From the NCBI RefSeq assembly GCF_965279675.1, contig NZ_CBDIIJ010000002.1:310001-374000 (forward strand): a stretch of DNA of 64,000 bases, in the 5' to 3' direction. Below the pieces are notes generated by a model, which did no database searches, was not told the DNA's origin, and saw only the letters and a program-made list of their open reading frames with translations. This DNA comes from Mucisphaera sp965279675. Its GTDB lineage: Bacteria > Planctomycetota > Phycisphaerae > Phycisphaerales > Phycisphaeraceae. Each line of letters starts with the position of its first letter. Position 1 is the stretch's first letter. Position numbers and translations under genes: made by a program. Below, in pieces: positions 51,454 to 60,309 of the stretch.

Positions 51454-53736
51454 ATGGCCAAGCAGACCTCACCCCGACGAAGAGAAGTCCGCAAAAGCGT
51501 CGCACGCGAGCGCCATCCCCCCGTCCAGGCCTTCCAGAACACCGAGATCGTGACCACGGTCTTCTTCGCCATAGCCCTCGGCTTCATCAGCGGACTCATC
51601 GCCCTCTCGGCCCAGCAGCAGATCGGCCTCTACCCCGGCGCCCGCACCACCGAGCCCGTCATCGCCCGCGTCGAGTTCCAGGTCCTCAACCAGCAGGGCA
51701 CCGAGCGCCGCCGGCAGAACGCCGCCGCCGCCGCCCCCAACGTCTACCAGCCCGACCTCGACTGGCTCGAGCAGCTCCGCGAAGAGCTCGCCGGCTTCCC
51801 CTCCATCGTTGATCCCGAGCAGACCGACACCCCACGACCCTACGAAATCACCGATGAAGGCCTCGAACGCCTCGCCGAGTACGCCTCCCGACCCAACGGC
51901 CAGCAGCAGTGGGAAGACCGCATCGATGCTTTTCTCTCCCGCATCTACAACCGACCCATCGTCTCCGCCGAACGCTACGAACTCGAACAGGAAAACCAGG
52001 GCCGACTGACCCTGATACACCCCAACCCGTCCAACGGCACCCCCGACGAGATCCGCGGGTACTACTACGACCTCCTCTCCGTCGAGCAGACCGAGCAGAT
52101 CCAGGCCGCCATCCTCAGCGCCGCCCGCGACCTCGACCCCGCCCTCCGACGACCGGTCACGGCCCTGGTCCTCCAGCGACTCCGACCCAACTACCTCTAC
52201 GACGAGCCCGCCACGGCCGAAGGCCGCCAGACCGCCCGCCTCGCCGCCAGCCCCCAGATCGACGCCTACGCCGCCCAGCAGGTCCTCGTGCCCAGCGGGT
52301 CGATCCTCAGCACGCAGGACGTCACCCTCCTCAGAGAAGAACGCCGCCAATACCACGCCATGCTGCCGACCTGGGCCACCTGGCTCCAACCCGCAGGCGT
52401 CATCGGCATCGCCGGCTTCATTGCCATCTGCCTCTGGTTCTACGTCTACACCTTCAAGCCGCAGATCCGCAGAAACCCGACCCGTGGCCTCGGCCTCGTC
52501 TCGCTCATGCTCTTCTGCCAGGCCATCCCCGCCCTCTCCGTCCAGCTCAATGCCGGCTCCAACACCATCCTGATCGCCACCACCTTCGGCACCGTGCTCT
52601 GCGCGATCATCCTCTCGCTCGTCTACGGCCAGCGCTTCGCCCTCGCCGCCACCATCGTCCAGACCGCCCTCATCGGCCTGAGCCTCAAACTCTCCCTCGC
52701 CGAAGCCGCCGCCCTGCTTGCCGCCGCCGGCACCGCCATCGCCCTGCTCCGCGAAGTCCGCCAACGCTCCACCATCCTCCGCGCCGGGATCTACGGCGGG
52801 CTCGCCATGGCCGCCATGACCACCCTCGTCGGGCTTGCACAGAACGACCTCGCGCTCCCCAACGCCCTCAACCGCATCGGCCTCGCCGCACTCTGGGGCG
52901 GGCTCGCCGTCACCGCCGCGGGCATGGTCGTCCAGAGCCTCCTGCCCCAGGTCGAACACCTCTTCCGCGTTACCACCGCGATGACGCTCAAAGAGCTCAA
53001 CGACGCCTCGCACCCCCTGCTCCAACGCCTCGCCCACGAAGCCCCCGGCACCTTCCAGCACTCGCTGCGCATCGCCGACATGGCCGAAGCCGCCGCCGAC
53101 GCCATCGGAGCCGATGGCCTGCTCTGCCGCGTCGGTGCGATGTACCACGACATCGGCAAGGTCCACAAACCCCAGTACTTCATCGAGAACCAGGGCGACG
53201 GCCCCAACCGACACGACAAGCTCTCGCCCGCCATGTCCCTGCTCATCATCGTCGGCCACGTCAAAGACGGCATCGAGATGGCTCGCGAATACCGCCTGCC
53301 CACGCAGATCCGCCAGTTCATCGAATCCCACCACGGCACCACCCTCGTCGAGTACTTCTTCCACGCCGCCAAGAAGAAGTCCGAAGCCTCGGGCAACACC
53401 ACCTCCGAATTCGAGTTCCGCTACCCCGGCCCCAAACCGCAGACCAAAGAAGCCGCCATCATGCTCATCTGCGACGGCATCGAAGGCGCCGCCAGAGCCC
53501 TCCCCGACCCCACCCCCATCCGGCTCGAACAGATCGTCCACACCATGGCGTCCAAGCGCCTCAACGACGGCCAGTTCGACGAGTGCTCCCTCACCCTCCA
53601 GGACCTCTCCGCCATCGAGAAGTCCATCACCAAAACCCTCCAGGCCATGTACCACGGCCGCATCAAGTACCCCGAAAAACAGGGTCAGCAACCCGCCTCG
53701 CCCAAGCTCACGACGGGCAAGGTGGCACGGGCTTAA
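51454..53736 (+). CDS. HD-domain membrane phosphohydrolase (7TM-HDED/PgpH-like)
   Basis: 760 residues. One N-terminal membrane helix (about 37-55), an extracytoplasmic 7TMR-HDED-like region (to about 305), a set of seven hydrophobic helices (about 307-495), and a cytoplasmic HD domain with HSLRIADMAEAAADAIGA, YHDIGKVHKPQYF and HHGTTLVEYFFHAA, including the metal-binding HD pair. In Listeria, PgpH degrades cyclic di-AMP, and the same activity is likely here, though no nearby synthase confirms it. It is the last gene of the phoH run. Confidence 0.9.
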   Translation: MAKQTSPRRREVRKSVARERHPPVQAFQNTEIVTTVFFAIALGFISGLIALSAQQQIGLYPGARTTEPVIARVEFQVLNQQGTERRRQNAAAAAPNVYQPDLDWLEQLREELAGFPSIVDPEQTDTPRPYEITDEGLERLAEYASRPNGQQQWEDRIDAFLSRIYNRPIVSAERYELEQENQGRLTLIHPNPSNGTPDEIRGYYYDLLSVEQTEQIQAAILSAARDLDPALRRPVTALVLQRLRPNYLYDEPATAEGRQTARLAASPQIDAYAAQQVLVPSGSILSTQDVTLLREERRQYHAMLPTWATWLQPAGVIGIAGFIAICLWFYVYTFKPQIRRNPTRGLGLVSLMLFCQAIPALSVQLNAGSNTILIATTFGTVLCAIILSLVYGQRFALAATIVQTALIGLSLKLSLAEAAALLAAAGTAIALLREVRQRSTILRAGIYGGLAMAAMTTLVGLAQNDLALPNALNRIGLAALWGGLAVTAAGMVVQSLLPQVEHLFRVTTAMTLKELNDASHPLLQRLAHEAPGTFQHSLRIADMAEAAADAIGADGLLCRVGAMYHDIGKVHKPQYFIENQGDGPNRHDKLSPAMSLLIIVGHVKDGIEMAREYRLPTQIRQFIESHHGTTLVEYFFHAAKKKSEASGNTTSEFEFRYPGPKPQTKEAAIMLICDGIEGAARALPDPTPIRLEQIVHTMASKRLNDGQFDECSLTLQDLSAIEKSITKTLQAMYHGRIKYPEKQGQQPASPKLTTGKVARA

Positions 53737-53757
53737 TACCGATCAAAAAGCAATTCA

Positions 53758-53859
53758 TCATCCTCTGGTCACCAGCCACGCAAACAGTATCACCAGCCCA
53801 AGACCTATGACTTGATACCACCCTGGGAAAGCTGACAGTCCGGTTGTAACGCCACTCAT
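53758..53859 (-). CDS. 33-residue membrane peptide
   Basis: MSGVTTGLSAFPGWYQVIGL and then GLVILFAWLVTRG. The ATG at 53859 has an excellent ribosome site, AAGGAGG, 6 bases before it. The C-terminal half is a single hydrophobic helix (WYQVIGLGLVILFAWLV). It lies directly after the terminator of rplI, on the same strand. Too small for family comparison; the strong ribosome site and clean membrane helix make it more likely real than chance. Confidence 0.55.
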   Translation of the reverse strand: MSGVTTGLSAFPGWYQVIGLGLVILFAWLVTRG

Positions 53860-53883
53860 AGATGACCTCCTTCCGCAAGATAC

Positions 53884-53914
53884 ATAAAAACACCCCGCCA
53901 TCACTGACGGGGTG
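53884..53914 (-). terminator. Rho-independent terminator of rplI
   Basis: CACCCCG (53891-53897) and CGGGGTG (53908-53914), 10-base loop; on the minus strand TTTTTATG follows. Confidence 0.85.
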
Positions 53915-53941
53915 CTCTCATAATCAGTAGTTAACTCAGCC

Positions 53942-54502
53942 TCAGGCCTCGGCCGCCTCAGCGGCTTCAGCGGTTTCCCCCTCAGCCTTCACGCCCTCAC
54001 CCTCCTGAGCCGATTCCGCCGCCTCGACCTCTTCGTCCAGGTCCAGCGGGCGGTCCGACACGATGTGAAGCCGGATCTCCGTCTTCAGGTCCTTGTTCAG
54101 CCAGACCGGGATGTCGTAGCTGTCAATCCGCTTGACCTGACTGCCGATCCGGATGTGGCGGTCTTCCACCGCGAAGCCCGCTTCACGCAGAGCCTCGGCG
54201 ATCTCGTGCTGCGAGACCCCGCCAAAGAGCACACCCTGGTCGTTCGCCGCACGCTCAAGCGTCAACTCGTAACCCGTGATCTTCTCGATCAGCGCTTCCT
54301 GCTCGCCACGGATCCGATCCTGCTCCACCTTCGCCTGCGCCCGCTTCTCGGCCAACGCAGCAATCTTTTCCTCGGTCGGCGGCTCGGCAAACCCACGCGG
54401 CAGCAGATAATTCCGGGCATAACCCGGCTTCACCTTCACCACATCACCCACCAAACCAAGGTTGTCAACGGTCTCAAGTAGCAGCAACTGGATCTGCTTC
54501 AT
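53942..54502 (-). CDS. rplI: Ribosomal protein bL9, with acidic extension
   Basis: 186 residues; the usual length is about 150. The N-terminal domain MKQIQLLLLETVDNLGLVGD VVKVKPGYARNYLLPRG is the L9 signature, followed by the long connecting helix and the C-terminal RNA-binding domain to about 150. The last 35 residues are an Ala/Glu-rich tail (AAESAQEGEGVKAEGETAEA). bL9 binds 23S rRNA near the L1 stalk. AGGAGG lies before the ATG. In most bacteria rpsR sits between ssb and rplI; here it does not. Confidence 0.96.
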   Translation of the reverse strand: MKQIQLLLLETVDNLGLVGDVVKVKPGYARNYLLPRGFAEPPTEEKIAALAEKRAQAKVEQDRIRGEQEALIEKITGYELTLERAANDQGVLFGGVSQHEIAEALREAGFAVEDRHIRIGSQVKRIDSYDIPVWLNKDLKTEIRLHIVSDRPLDLDEEVEAAESAQEGEGVKAEGETAEAAEAAEA

Positions 54503-54614
54503 GGTGTCCTCCTGCCACGATCTCGCGGCCAGTAAGAGTTAGGCGTCGGCCGTCACAACATCGACCGGCACACCAGCAAGCGCGGGCCACAGCAGCCCAC
54601 ATCAAAATGTTCAA

Positions 54615-55091
54615 TCAGAACGGAATGTCGTCCTCGGGAATCGGCTCGTGGCCGCGACCGCCGCTGTCGTTGCTGTAAGAGTCGCTCCGCGACCCCGCAT
54701 GCTCACGCTGCGAACGCCCGCCACCCTCGTAGCCACCGCCGCCGCCACCGCCGCCATCACGCGGGCCGACGAATTCAAACGTATCGATCACCACCTTCAG
54801 CTTCGAGCGCTTGTTGCCCTGCTTGTCTTCCCATGCCTCCCAACGCAGCTTGCCCTCGATCATGATCGGCCGACCCTTGGCGAAGAACTTGCCGATGTTC
54901 TCGGCCGTCCGACCAAACGCCGTGCAGTCCACGAAGTTCGCCCGATCCAGCAACTCGCCGGTCTGGCTGTTCTTGTATCGCTCGTTGACCGCCAGACGGA
55001 TCTCACAAACCGGCGTGTTGCTGGGCAGCATCCGCATCTCGGGGTCCCGAGTCAGGTTGCCCATCAGAATCACTCGGTTAAAGCTCGGCAT
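54615..55091 (-). CDS. ssb: Single-stranded DNA-binding protein
   Basis: 158 residues from ATG 55091 (GGGAGG upstream). N-terminal OB fold (about 1-108): MPSFNRVILMGNLTRDPEMR, then NFVDCTAFGRTAEN and GRPIMIEGKLRWEAWEDKQG. A Gly-rich linker follows and the acidic tip EPIPEDDIPF that recruits partner proteins in replication and repair. The order rpsF-ssb is kept, with ssb 55 bases after rpsF. Confidence 0.96.
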   Translation of the reverse strand: MPSFNRVILMGNLTRDPEMRMLPSNTPVCEIRLAVNERYKNSQTGELLDRANFVDCTAFGRTAENIGKFFAKGRPIMIEGKLRWEAWEDKQGNKRSKLKVVIDTFEFVGPRDGGGGGGGGYEGGGRSQREHAGSRSDSYSNDSGGRGHEPIPEDDIPF

Positions 55092-55146
55092 TGCGGCCTC
55101 CCAGTCTCTGTGGATCACGACTCGCGACCCTCAGCGACGTGCTGAT

Positions 55147-55674
55147 TTAGTCTTCTTTGGTCTCGCCGGCCGCTTCGTCGGAAGCCGCCGCTTCGGGCTC
55201 GGCCACCGCCGTCGCCGCTTCTTCGCTCTCAGCCGCAGCCACGGGCTTCGCCTGAACCGCCAGCGACTCCGCAGAACTACGCGGGGCCTCTTCACGACGA
55301 TCACGCAGCTTGGCTTCGGTCTCCGCCGCCCCCTCGGCTTCCTTGATCGCCAGCTCGATCTCGGTCTCACCCATGTAATCCGCCTTGAGCACCATCTGAC
55401 GGAGGATCAACTCCGACAGCTTGCAGTCACGCTCAAGACCCTGCAGGTTACGAGGCGGCGCCTTGAAGATCGCCAGGAAAAACGTCCCACGCTTCTGACC
55501 GTTGATCGAGTACGCCAGACGACGCTCTTCCCACTTCCGCAGAACGACAATCTCGGCCTCGGCACGGTCCAGCAGACCGCGGAGATGTTCCACCACCCCG
55601 CCAAAATCGCTGGCCACCGCTCCCTGCTCGGCAAGGAACATCCCCTCATACAAAACCTTGGACGTATCAGACAT
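55147..55674 (-). CDS. rpsF: Ribosomal protein bS6, with acidic extension
   Basis: 175 residues; the S6 core (about 1-105) shows YEGMFLAEQG, ILVLRKWEERRLAYSINGQK-like text (here IVVLRKWEERRLAYSINGQK) and GTFFLAIFKA, typical of the ferredoxin-like fold that binds 16S rRNA next to S18. The last 55 residues are Ala/Glu-rich and disordered (AEPEAAASDEAAGETKED), similar in nature to the bL9 tail. It is the first gene of rpsF-ssb-rplI. Confidence 0.95.
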   Translation of the reverse strand: MSDTSKVLYEGMFLAEQGAVASDFGGVVEHLRGLLDRAEAEIVVLRKWEERRLAYSINGQKRGTFFLAIFKAPPRNLQGLERDCKLSELILRQMVLKADYMGETEIELAIKEAEGAAETEAKLRDRREEAPRSSAESLAVQAKPVAAAESEEAATAVAEPEAAASDEAAGETKED

Positions 55675-55834
55675 CGATCGAGCTCCTGATCTGCCGCGTC
55701 CCGGTCACTCTGGCGGAGTCCATCCAGAGCTGGGTCCAGTGCCGGGCCGCGTGGCGAATCGAAGAAGATAACCGATCCCCCAGCTTCCATCAAAAAGCCG
55801 GCCCAGGCCCACCCAGACAACCCGAGAACGCGAT

Positions 55835-56950
55835 TCAGGCCCCAGCCGGACGCTCCAGCTGCAGTGCCTGCTCATCCGCGTGATAGCTCGACCGCACCAG
55901 CGGCCCGCTCTCGACGTGCCGCAGCCCCCGCTCCCTGCCATAAGCAGCGAAAGCCGCGAACTGCTCAGGCGTCACCCACCTCGCAATCGGCAGATGATCC
56001 CGCGTCGGCTGCAGATACTGCCCGATCGTCAGGATATCGCACGTCTCATGCACCCCCGGATACCGAGCCGCCGGATACCGCTTCGCAGCAGCCCGTGGCT
56101 CAGCCGACACCGCCCGAACCGGCTCGCGCTGCCACGACTCGTCATAAGGCAACGCCCGCCAGGGATCAGGAATCGCCATCGGATCCACTTCCTCACCAAC
56201 CCCCCCATCCATCGCCCCCACACCCGGCACCGCCACCCGCTCCGCCACGTCCTCGATCAGCTGGTGAACCTCCTCGTCCTCCTCACCGATCCCCACCATG
56301 ATCCCCGTCTTGACCGTCAGCCCCTGCTCCTTGCCCCGACGAAGCACCTCCAGCGACTGCTCATACTTCGCCTGCGGACGCACCGCCGGATACAACCGCG
56401 GCACCGTCTCCAGGTTGTGATTCAGGATCTCCGGCCGCTCATCCAGCACCAGCTGCAACGCATCCCAGTCCCCGCAAAAGTCAGGAATCAACACCTCCAC
56501 CTGCGTCCCGGGCGACTGCCGACGGATCTCCCGGATCGTCGCCGCCCAGATCGCCGCCCCACCATCCGGCAGCTCATCCCGGTTCACCGACGTAATCACG
56601 ATGTGCTTCAGCCGCAGAATCGCCGCCATCTCACCCACACGCCGCGGCTCATCCGCGTCGTACTCGGGCGGGCGCCCGGTCTTGATATGACAGAACCCAC
56701 ACGACCGTGTGCACACATCTCCCAGAATCATCAGCGTCGCCGTCCCCCGAGCCCAGCACTCGCCCATGTTCGGACACTTGGCCGACTCACAGACCGTATG
56801 CAACGCGTGCTCATCCACCAGCGACTTCACCCGCTGATACCCCGCCCCACCCGGCATCGGTGCCCGCAGCCACGAAGGCTTCTTACGACGCACATAATCC
56901 GCAGGGTCCGGAGCCTGACTGAGTATTTGATCAGAAAGATTGATCCGCAT
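55835..56950 (-). CDS. lipA: Lipoyl synthase with an insertion
   Basis: 371 residues against about 300-320 in most LipA. Radical SAM enzyme that inserts two sulfur atoms into octanoyl groups on lipoyl domains. Auxiliary cluster Cys54, Cys59, Cys65 (CESAKCPNMGEC), radical SAM motif CTRSCGFC (Cys80, 84, 87), and the Ser ligand in GPLVRSSYHA at about 350-359 are all present. Residues about 240-300 form an insertion rich in Pro, Arg and Ala, between VAERVAVPGVGAMDGG and CDILTIGQYLQPT, which in standard LipA are almost contiguous. The catalytic residues are unaffected. Confidence 0.95.
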   Translation of the reverse strand: MRINLSDQILSQAPDPADYVRRKKPSWLRAPMPGGAGYQRVKSLVDEHALHTVCESAKCPNMGECWARGTATLMILGDVCTRSCGFCHIKTGRPPEYDADEPRRVGEMAAILRLKHIVITSVNRDELPDGGAAIWAATIREIRRQSPGTQVEVLIPDFCGDWDALQLVLDERPEILNHNLETVPRLYPAVRPQAKYEQSLEVLRRGKEQGLTVKTGIMVGIGEEDEEVHQLIEDVAERVAVPGVGAMDGGVGEEVDPMAIPDPWRALPYDESWQREPVRAVSAEPRAAAKRYPAARYPGVHETCDILTIGQYLQPTRDHLPIARWVTPEQFAAFAAYGRERGLRHVESGPLVRSSYHADEQALQLERPAGA

Positions 56951-57072
56951 ACCAACAGTCTAGACGAGCAGGCCCGCACAAACACAACGAGCTCCATCGC
57001 ATTCACCCGAATTCAGACACACGAATAGCACGTAGCCCCGGGCAGAAATGGCACAGAACCCGAAGGCTTCGA

Positions 57073-57393
57073 TCAGGCTGGCGTCACATCCACAAACCGT
57101 GAAACCGAAGCCAGGTCACGCAGCACATCCACGGTCGCCAGAACCGTGCCCTGCTCACCCGGCAGACAACGCACGTGCTGCTTCTTGGGAATCCGAGCAA
57201 CCCAAATCCGCCCGCCACGATTCGTGTCACGGTTGTGCCGATCACGGGCCCGACGCTGCCGTTTCACATGCTCAGCGTTCGCCGCATCCTTGTTCAGCAC
57301 GCGAACCAGCGTCTTGCGAGCCGCCTCGTTCGTCGGCTGCATCTTGATTTTCACCACCACCTGGGTGCCGGGGGCAATCGCATCGGACATCAT
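57073..57393 (-). CDS. Small conserved-looking basic protein, unknown
   Basis: 106 residues from ATG 57393 (GAGG upstream; a second ATG follows at 57390). Its start APGTQVVVKIKMQPTNEAARKTLVRVL, the middle RARDRHNRDTNRGGRIW and the end TVDVLRDLASVSRFVDV look like a family of small planctomycete proteins I have a vague memory of, with beta strands at both ends. It is basic in the middle, so RNA or DNA binding is possible. No name can be given. Confidence 0.6.
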   Translation of the reverse strand: MMSDAIAPGTQVVVKIKMQPTNEAARKTLVRVLNKDAANAEHVKRQRRARDRHNRDTNRGGRIWVARIPKKQHVRCLPGEQGTVLATVDVLRDLASVSRFVDVTPA

Positions 57394-57631
57394 CAATTCC
57401 TCGGGTACGCGGTTCGCTGTGTCGAGTCACATAAGGTCCCAAATGACAGAAAGAAAGTCAAACCCGAGGAATGTATCACGTTACACCAGGCGGCTTTGAA
57501 GTCATAACTAACGCATTGTAAACAATATAAGGGAGAATACTTATGGTCTTTCATCACAGACTAACTGAACCGCCGATATGATCCACACCAGCCAGCGGCA
57601 TCCCCCGACTGGAAACCAAGTTGGCACTGTA

Positions 57632-58249
57632 ATGAAGAAAATCATCGTCTTTGGCGCTGGTGGCCATGGCCGCATGGTCGCAGAAACGGCTCAGCTGCGC
57701 TGGCCGGAAACCGATATCGCCTACTACGATCAGAATCTCTCCGGCACCGCCATCGACGGACGCCGCATCCAGCCCTGCGACGAAATCGACCCCGATGTCC
57801 CCATCGCCCTAGGCATAGGCGACAACCAGGCACGGACCAGAATCCGCAACTACGTTATCAGCAAGGGTTTCGACCTCCTGCTCGTCTCCCACCCCAACTG
57901 CCTCATCAGCCCCTCCGCCGAATTCGGCCCCGGCTGTTTCTTCGGACCCAACGCCATCGTCCACACCCACGCCAGGCTCGGAGCCGCCGTCGTCATCAAC
58001 TCCGGAGCCATCGTCGAGCACGAGTGCACCCTCGCCGACACGGTCCACATCGCACCGGGCGCTGTTCTGGCCGGGAGTGTCACCGTAGGCGAACAAACGC
58101 TCATCGGCGTCGGTGCCCGCGTCCTCCCCGGCATCACCATCGGCAGCCATGCCACCATCGCCGCAGGGGCCGTCGTCACCGAAGACATCCCCGATCACGC
58201 CACCGCCATCGGTGTCCCGGCACAAATCCGGCAACCCGCCGACGAGTGA
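57632..58249 (+). CDS. NeuD-like sugar O-acyltransferase
   Basis: 205 residues from ATG 57632. MKKIIVFGAGGHGRMVAETA is the N-terminal Rossmann-like motif of NeuD/PglD proteins, and residues about 85-200 form a left-handed beta-helix of hexapeptide repeats (FGPGCFFGPNAIVHTHARLG, VIGDNTLIGVGARV-type repeats). The family acetylates sugars in surface glycans using acetyl-CoA. It may modify the exopolysaccharide made by the cluster 10 kb upstream, but it is not adjacent. The gene is convergent with ispF, one base between the stops. Confidence 0.85.
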   Translation: MKKIIVFGAGGHGRMVAETAQLRWPETDIAYYDQNLSGTAIDGRRIQPCDEIDPDVPIALGIGDNQARTRIRNYVISKGFDLLLVSHPNCLISPSAEFGPGCFFGPNAIVHTHARLGAAVVINSGAIVEHECTLADTVHIAPGAVLAGSVTVGEQTLIGVGARVLPGITIGSHATIAAGAVVTEDIPDHATAIGVPAQIRQPADE

Positions 58250-58250
58250 A

Positions 58251-58754
58251 CTACGCCACCCCCTCCGCCGCCTCCAACAACACCACCACATGGCACCCGA
58301 TTGCGCGACCCTCGCCGATGGCGTCCACCCGCTCGTGCGTCTTCGCCTTCAGATTCACATCCTCCACCGCAGCACCCAGCAACCCCGCCAGATTCCGACG
58401 CATCGCCGCCTTGTGAGGCGACAGCTTCGGCCGCTGCAGCACCACCGCCACATCCAGATTCACGATCACGTACCCCGCCTCGCGCATCCGCTTCGCCGCC
58501 TCCTCCACGAACACCCGCGAATCCGCCCCCTTCCACCGCGGGTGATCGTCCGGAAACAACTGCCCGATGTCCTCCTGCCCCAGTGCCCCCAACACCGCAT
58601 CCGTCACCGCGTGATACACCACATCTCCATCCGAGTGCGCCGCACACCCCCGATCATGCACCAGCCGCTCACCCCCCACCACCAATGGCAGACCCTCCTC
58701 CAAACGATGAAGGTCAAAGCCGTATCCAACGCGGTTCCTCTTTTTGTTTCTCAA
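58251..58754 (-). CDS. ispF: IspF, 2-C-methyl-D-erythritol 2,4-cyclodiphosphate synthase
   Basis: 167 residues if started at TTG 58754, which has GAGCGAGAG upstream and gives the usual length; a start at ATG 58856 would add a 34-residue leader not seen in the family. Zinc-binding GFDLHRL (Asp and His) and HSDGDVVYHAVTDA are present, with DIGQLFPDDHPRWKGADS as the substrate loop and KAKTHERVDAIGEG at the end. It closes the ring of the MEP isoprenoid pathway in the cytoplasm. ispD is not adjacent. Confidence 0.92.
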   Translation of the reverse strand: MRNKKRNRVGYGFDLHRLEEGLPLVVGGERLVHDRGCAAHSDGDVVYHAVTDAVLGALGQEDIGQLFPDDHPRWKGADSRVFVEEAAKRMREAGYVIVNLDVAVVLQRPKLSPHKAAMRRNLAGLLGAAVEDVNLKAKTHERVDAIGEGRAIGCHVVVLLEAAEGVA

Positions 58755-58870
58755 ACTCTCGCTCTTTCCCGTTGTACGCCTCGCGTATCCCGAAACACCC
58801 GAACCAAAGCTGCACCGCGAATCACCCAGACTGTTTAGCCCAGAAGACGCAGACAACTATCATTGCACAC

Positions 58871-60253
58871 TCACTTAAGGCCGTACTCCTTCAGCTTGCG
58901 GTACAGCGTTCGCTCACCGATACCAAGCGCCTTCGCCGCCTGCTCCCGGTTCCCCGCCGTCACCCGCAGCGCCTCCCGGATCGCACGCTTCTCGATCTGA
59001 TCCAGGCTCATCGCGTTCGGGTCCTCCGCAAACATCCCATCCTCGTTCGCCGCCGGCCGGATCTCGCTCGGCAGGTGTCGCGGCTCGATCCGATCCCCCT
59101 CCGTGATCACCAGCATGTTCTGCACCACATTGATGAGCTGCCGCACGTTGCCCGGCCACGCATAGCCCGACAGCGCCAGCTGCACATCCTCTGCCACCTC
59201 CGGCACCGACCGTTCGTACTCCCTTGCGAAACGCTCCACAAAGTGACGCACCAGCACCGGAATATCCTCCCGCCGCTCACGCAGCGCCGGCAGTGTCACC
59301 TCCGCCCCCTTGATCCGGAAATACAGGTCCTCCCGAAACTCCCCCTTGCTCACCAGCTCAGCCAGGTCCCGGTTCGTCGCCGACACCAGCCGCACGTCGA
59401 CATGTTTTGTCTCGTTGGAGCCCAAACGAACCACCTCGCCCGACTCCAGCACCCGCAGCAGCTTCGCCTGCATCGCCAGCGGCATGTCCCCCACCTCATC
59501 CAGAAACAGCGTCCCGCCATCCGCGTACTCAAAACGGCCCTGCCGCTCCTTGTCCGCACCGGTAAACGCCCCCCGCACGTGACCGAACAGCTCATCCTCC
59601 AGGATCGACTCGCTCAGCCCCGCGCAGTTAAGCGGGACAAACGGCTTCCGTGCCCGCTTCGAGTTGTTGTGCACCGCCTGCGCCACCAACTCCTTCCCCG
59701 TCCCGCTCTCACCCAGAATCAGCACCGGGATCGTCGTCGGCGCCACCTGCCGCAAACGCGTGATCACCCCCCGTATCCCCGACGAATCCCCCACGATCCC
59801 CTCAAAGCCATACTTCTCGTCCAGCCGCTGCTGGAGGTCCGTGTTCTGCGCCCGCAAAAACACCGTACGCAGCGCGTTCGTGCAGAGCGTCCGGAACACA
59901 TCCAGATCCAGCGGCTTCTCGATGAAATCAAACGCCCCACCACGGATCGCCTTCTTCGCCGTCGGCACATCCCCGTGCGCCGTCACCATCACCGTCTCCG
60001 CGTGCGGCTGACTCATCCGCGCCGCCTCCAGCACCCGCATCCCGTCATCCTCCGCATCCATCACCAGATCGGTCACGATCAGATCGAACTGCCCGTGCTT
60101 CAGCTCCTCCTCCGCCGCCGCCCGATCGTGTACCAGCGTGCACACATGGCCCAGCCGCCGCAGCGCCTCGGCCATCACCTCCGCGTGATCCTCCTCGTCA
60201 TCCACCAACAGCACCTGCGCCGTCGGGACCTCGTAATCGCTCGTTTCTGCCAT
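58871..60253 (-). CDS. Sigma-54-dependent response regulator (NtrC family)
   Basis: 460 residues: receiver domain at 12-125 with Asp18-Asp19 and phospho-acceptor Asp62 (LIVTDLVMD), Lys in FIEKPLD; AAA+ domain at about 145-385 with Walker A GESGTGKE, the sigma-54-contact loop GAFTGA and GGTLFLDEVGDM; C-terminal Fis-type HTH (REQAAKALGIGERTLYRKLK). It activates sigma-54 promoters when phosphorylated. The partner kinase is not in the window. The target genes are unknown. Confidence 0.94.
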   Translation of the reverse strand: MAETSDYEVPTAQVLLVDDEEDHAEVMAEALRRLGHVCTLVHDRAAAEEELKHGQFDLIVTDLVMDAEDDGMRVLEAARMSQPHAETVMVTAHGDVPTAKKAIRGGAFDFIEKPLDLDVFRTLCTNALRTVFLRAQNTDLQQRLDEKYGFEGIVGDSSGIRGVITRLRQVAPTTIPVLILGESGTGKELVAQAVHNNSKRARKPFVPLNCAGLSESILEDELFGHVRGAFTGADKERQGRFEYADGGTLFLDEVGDMPLAMQAKLLRVLESGEVVRLGSNETKHVDVRLVSATNRDLAELVSKGEFREDLYFRIKGAEVTLPALRERREDIPVLVRHFVERFAREYERSVPEVAEDVQLALSGYAWPGNVRQLINVVQNMLVITEGDRIEPRHLPSEIRPAANEDGMFAEDPNAMSLDQIEKRAIREALRVTAGNREQAAKALGIGERTLYRKLKEYGLK

Positions 60254-60309
60254 TTCGGCATCTTAGCGATCCACCCTACCTCCATGTCGAACCTACGATA
60301 TCGCAACCC

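Noticed and set aside
51469..53691. A 740-codon open frame on the minus strand opposite the PgpH-like gene.
   Set aside because: It is an antisense shadow of GC-rich codons: Gly/Val/Glu/Ala-rich, without motifs, while the plus strand carries a clear HD phosphohydrolase.
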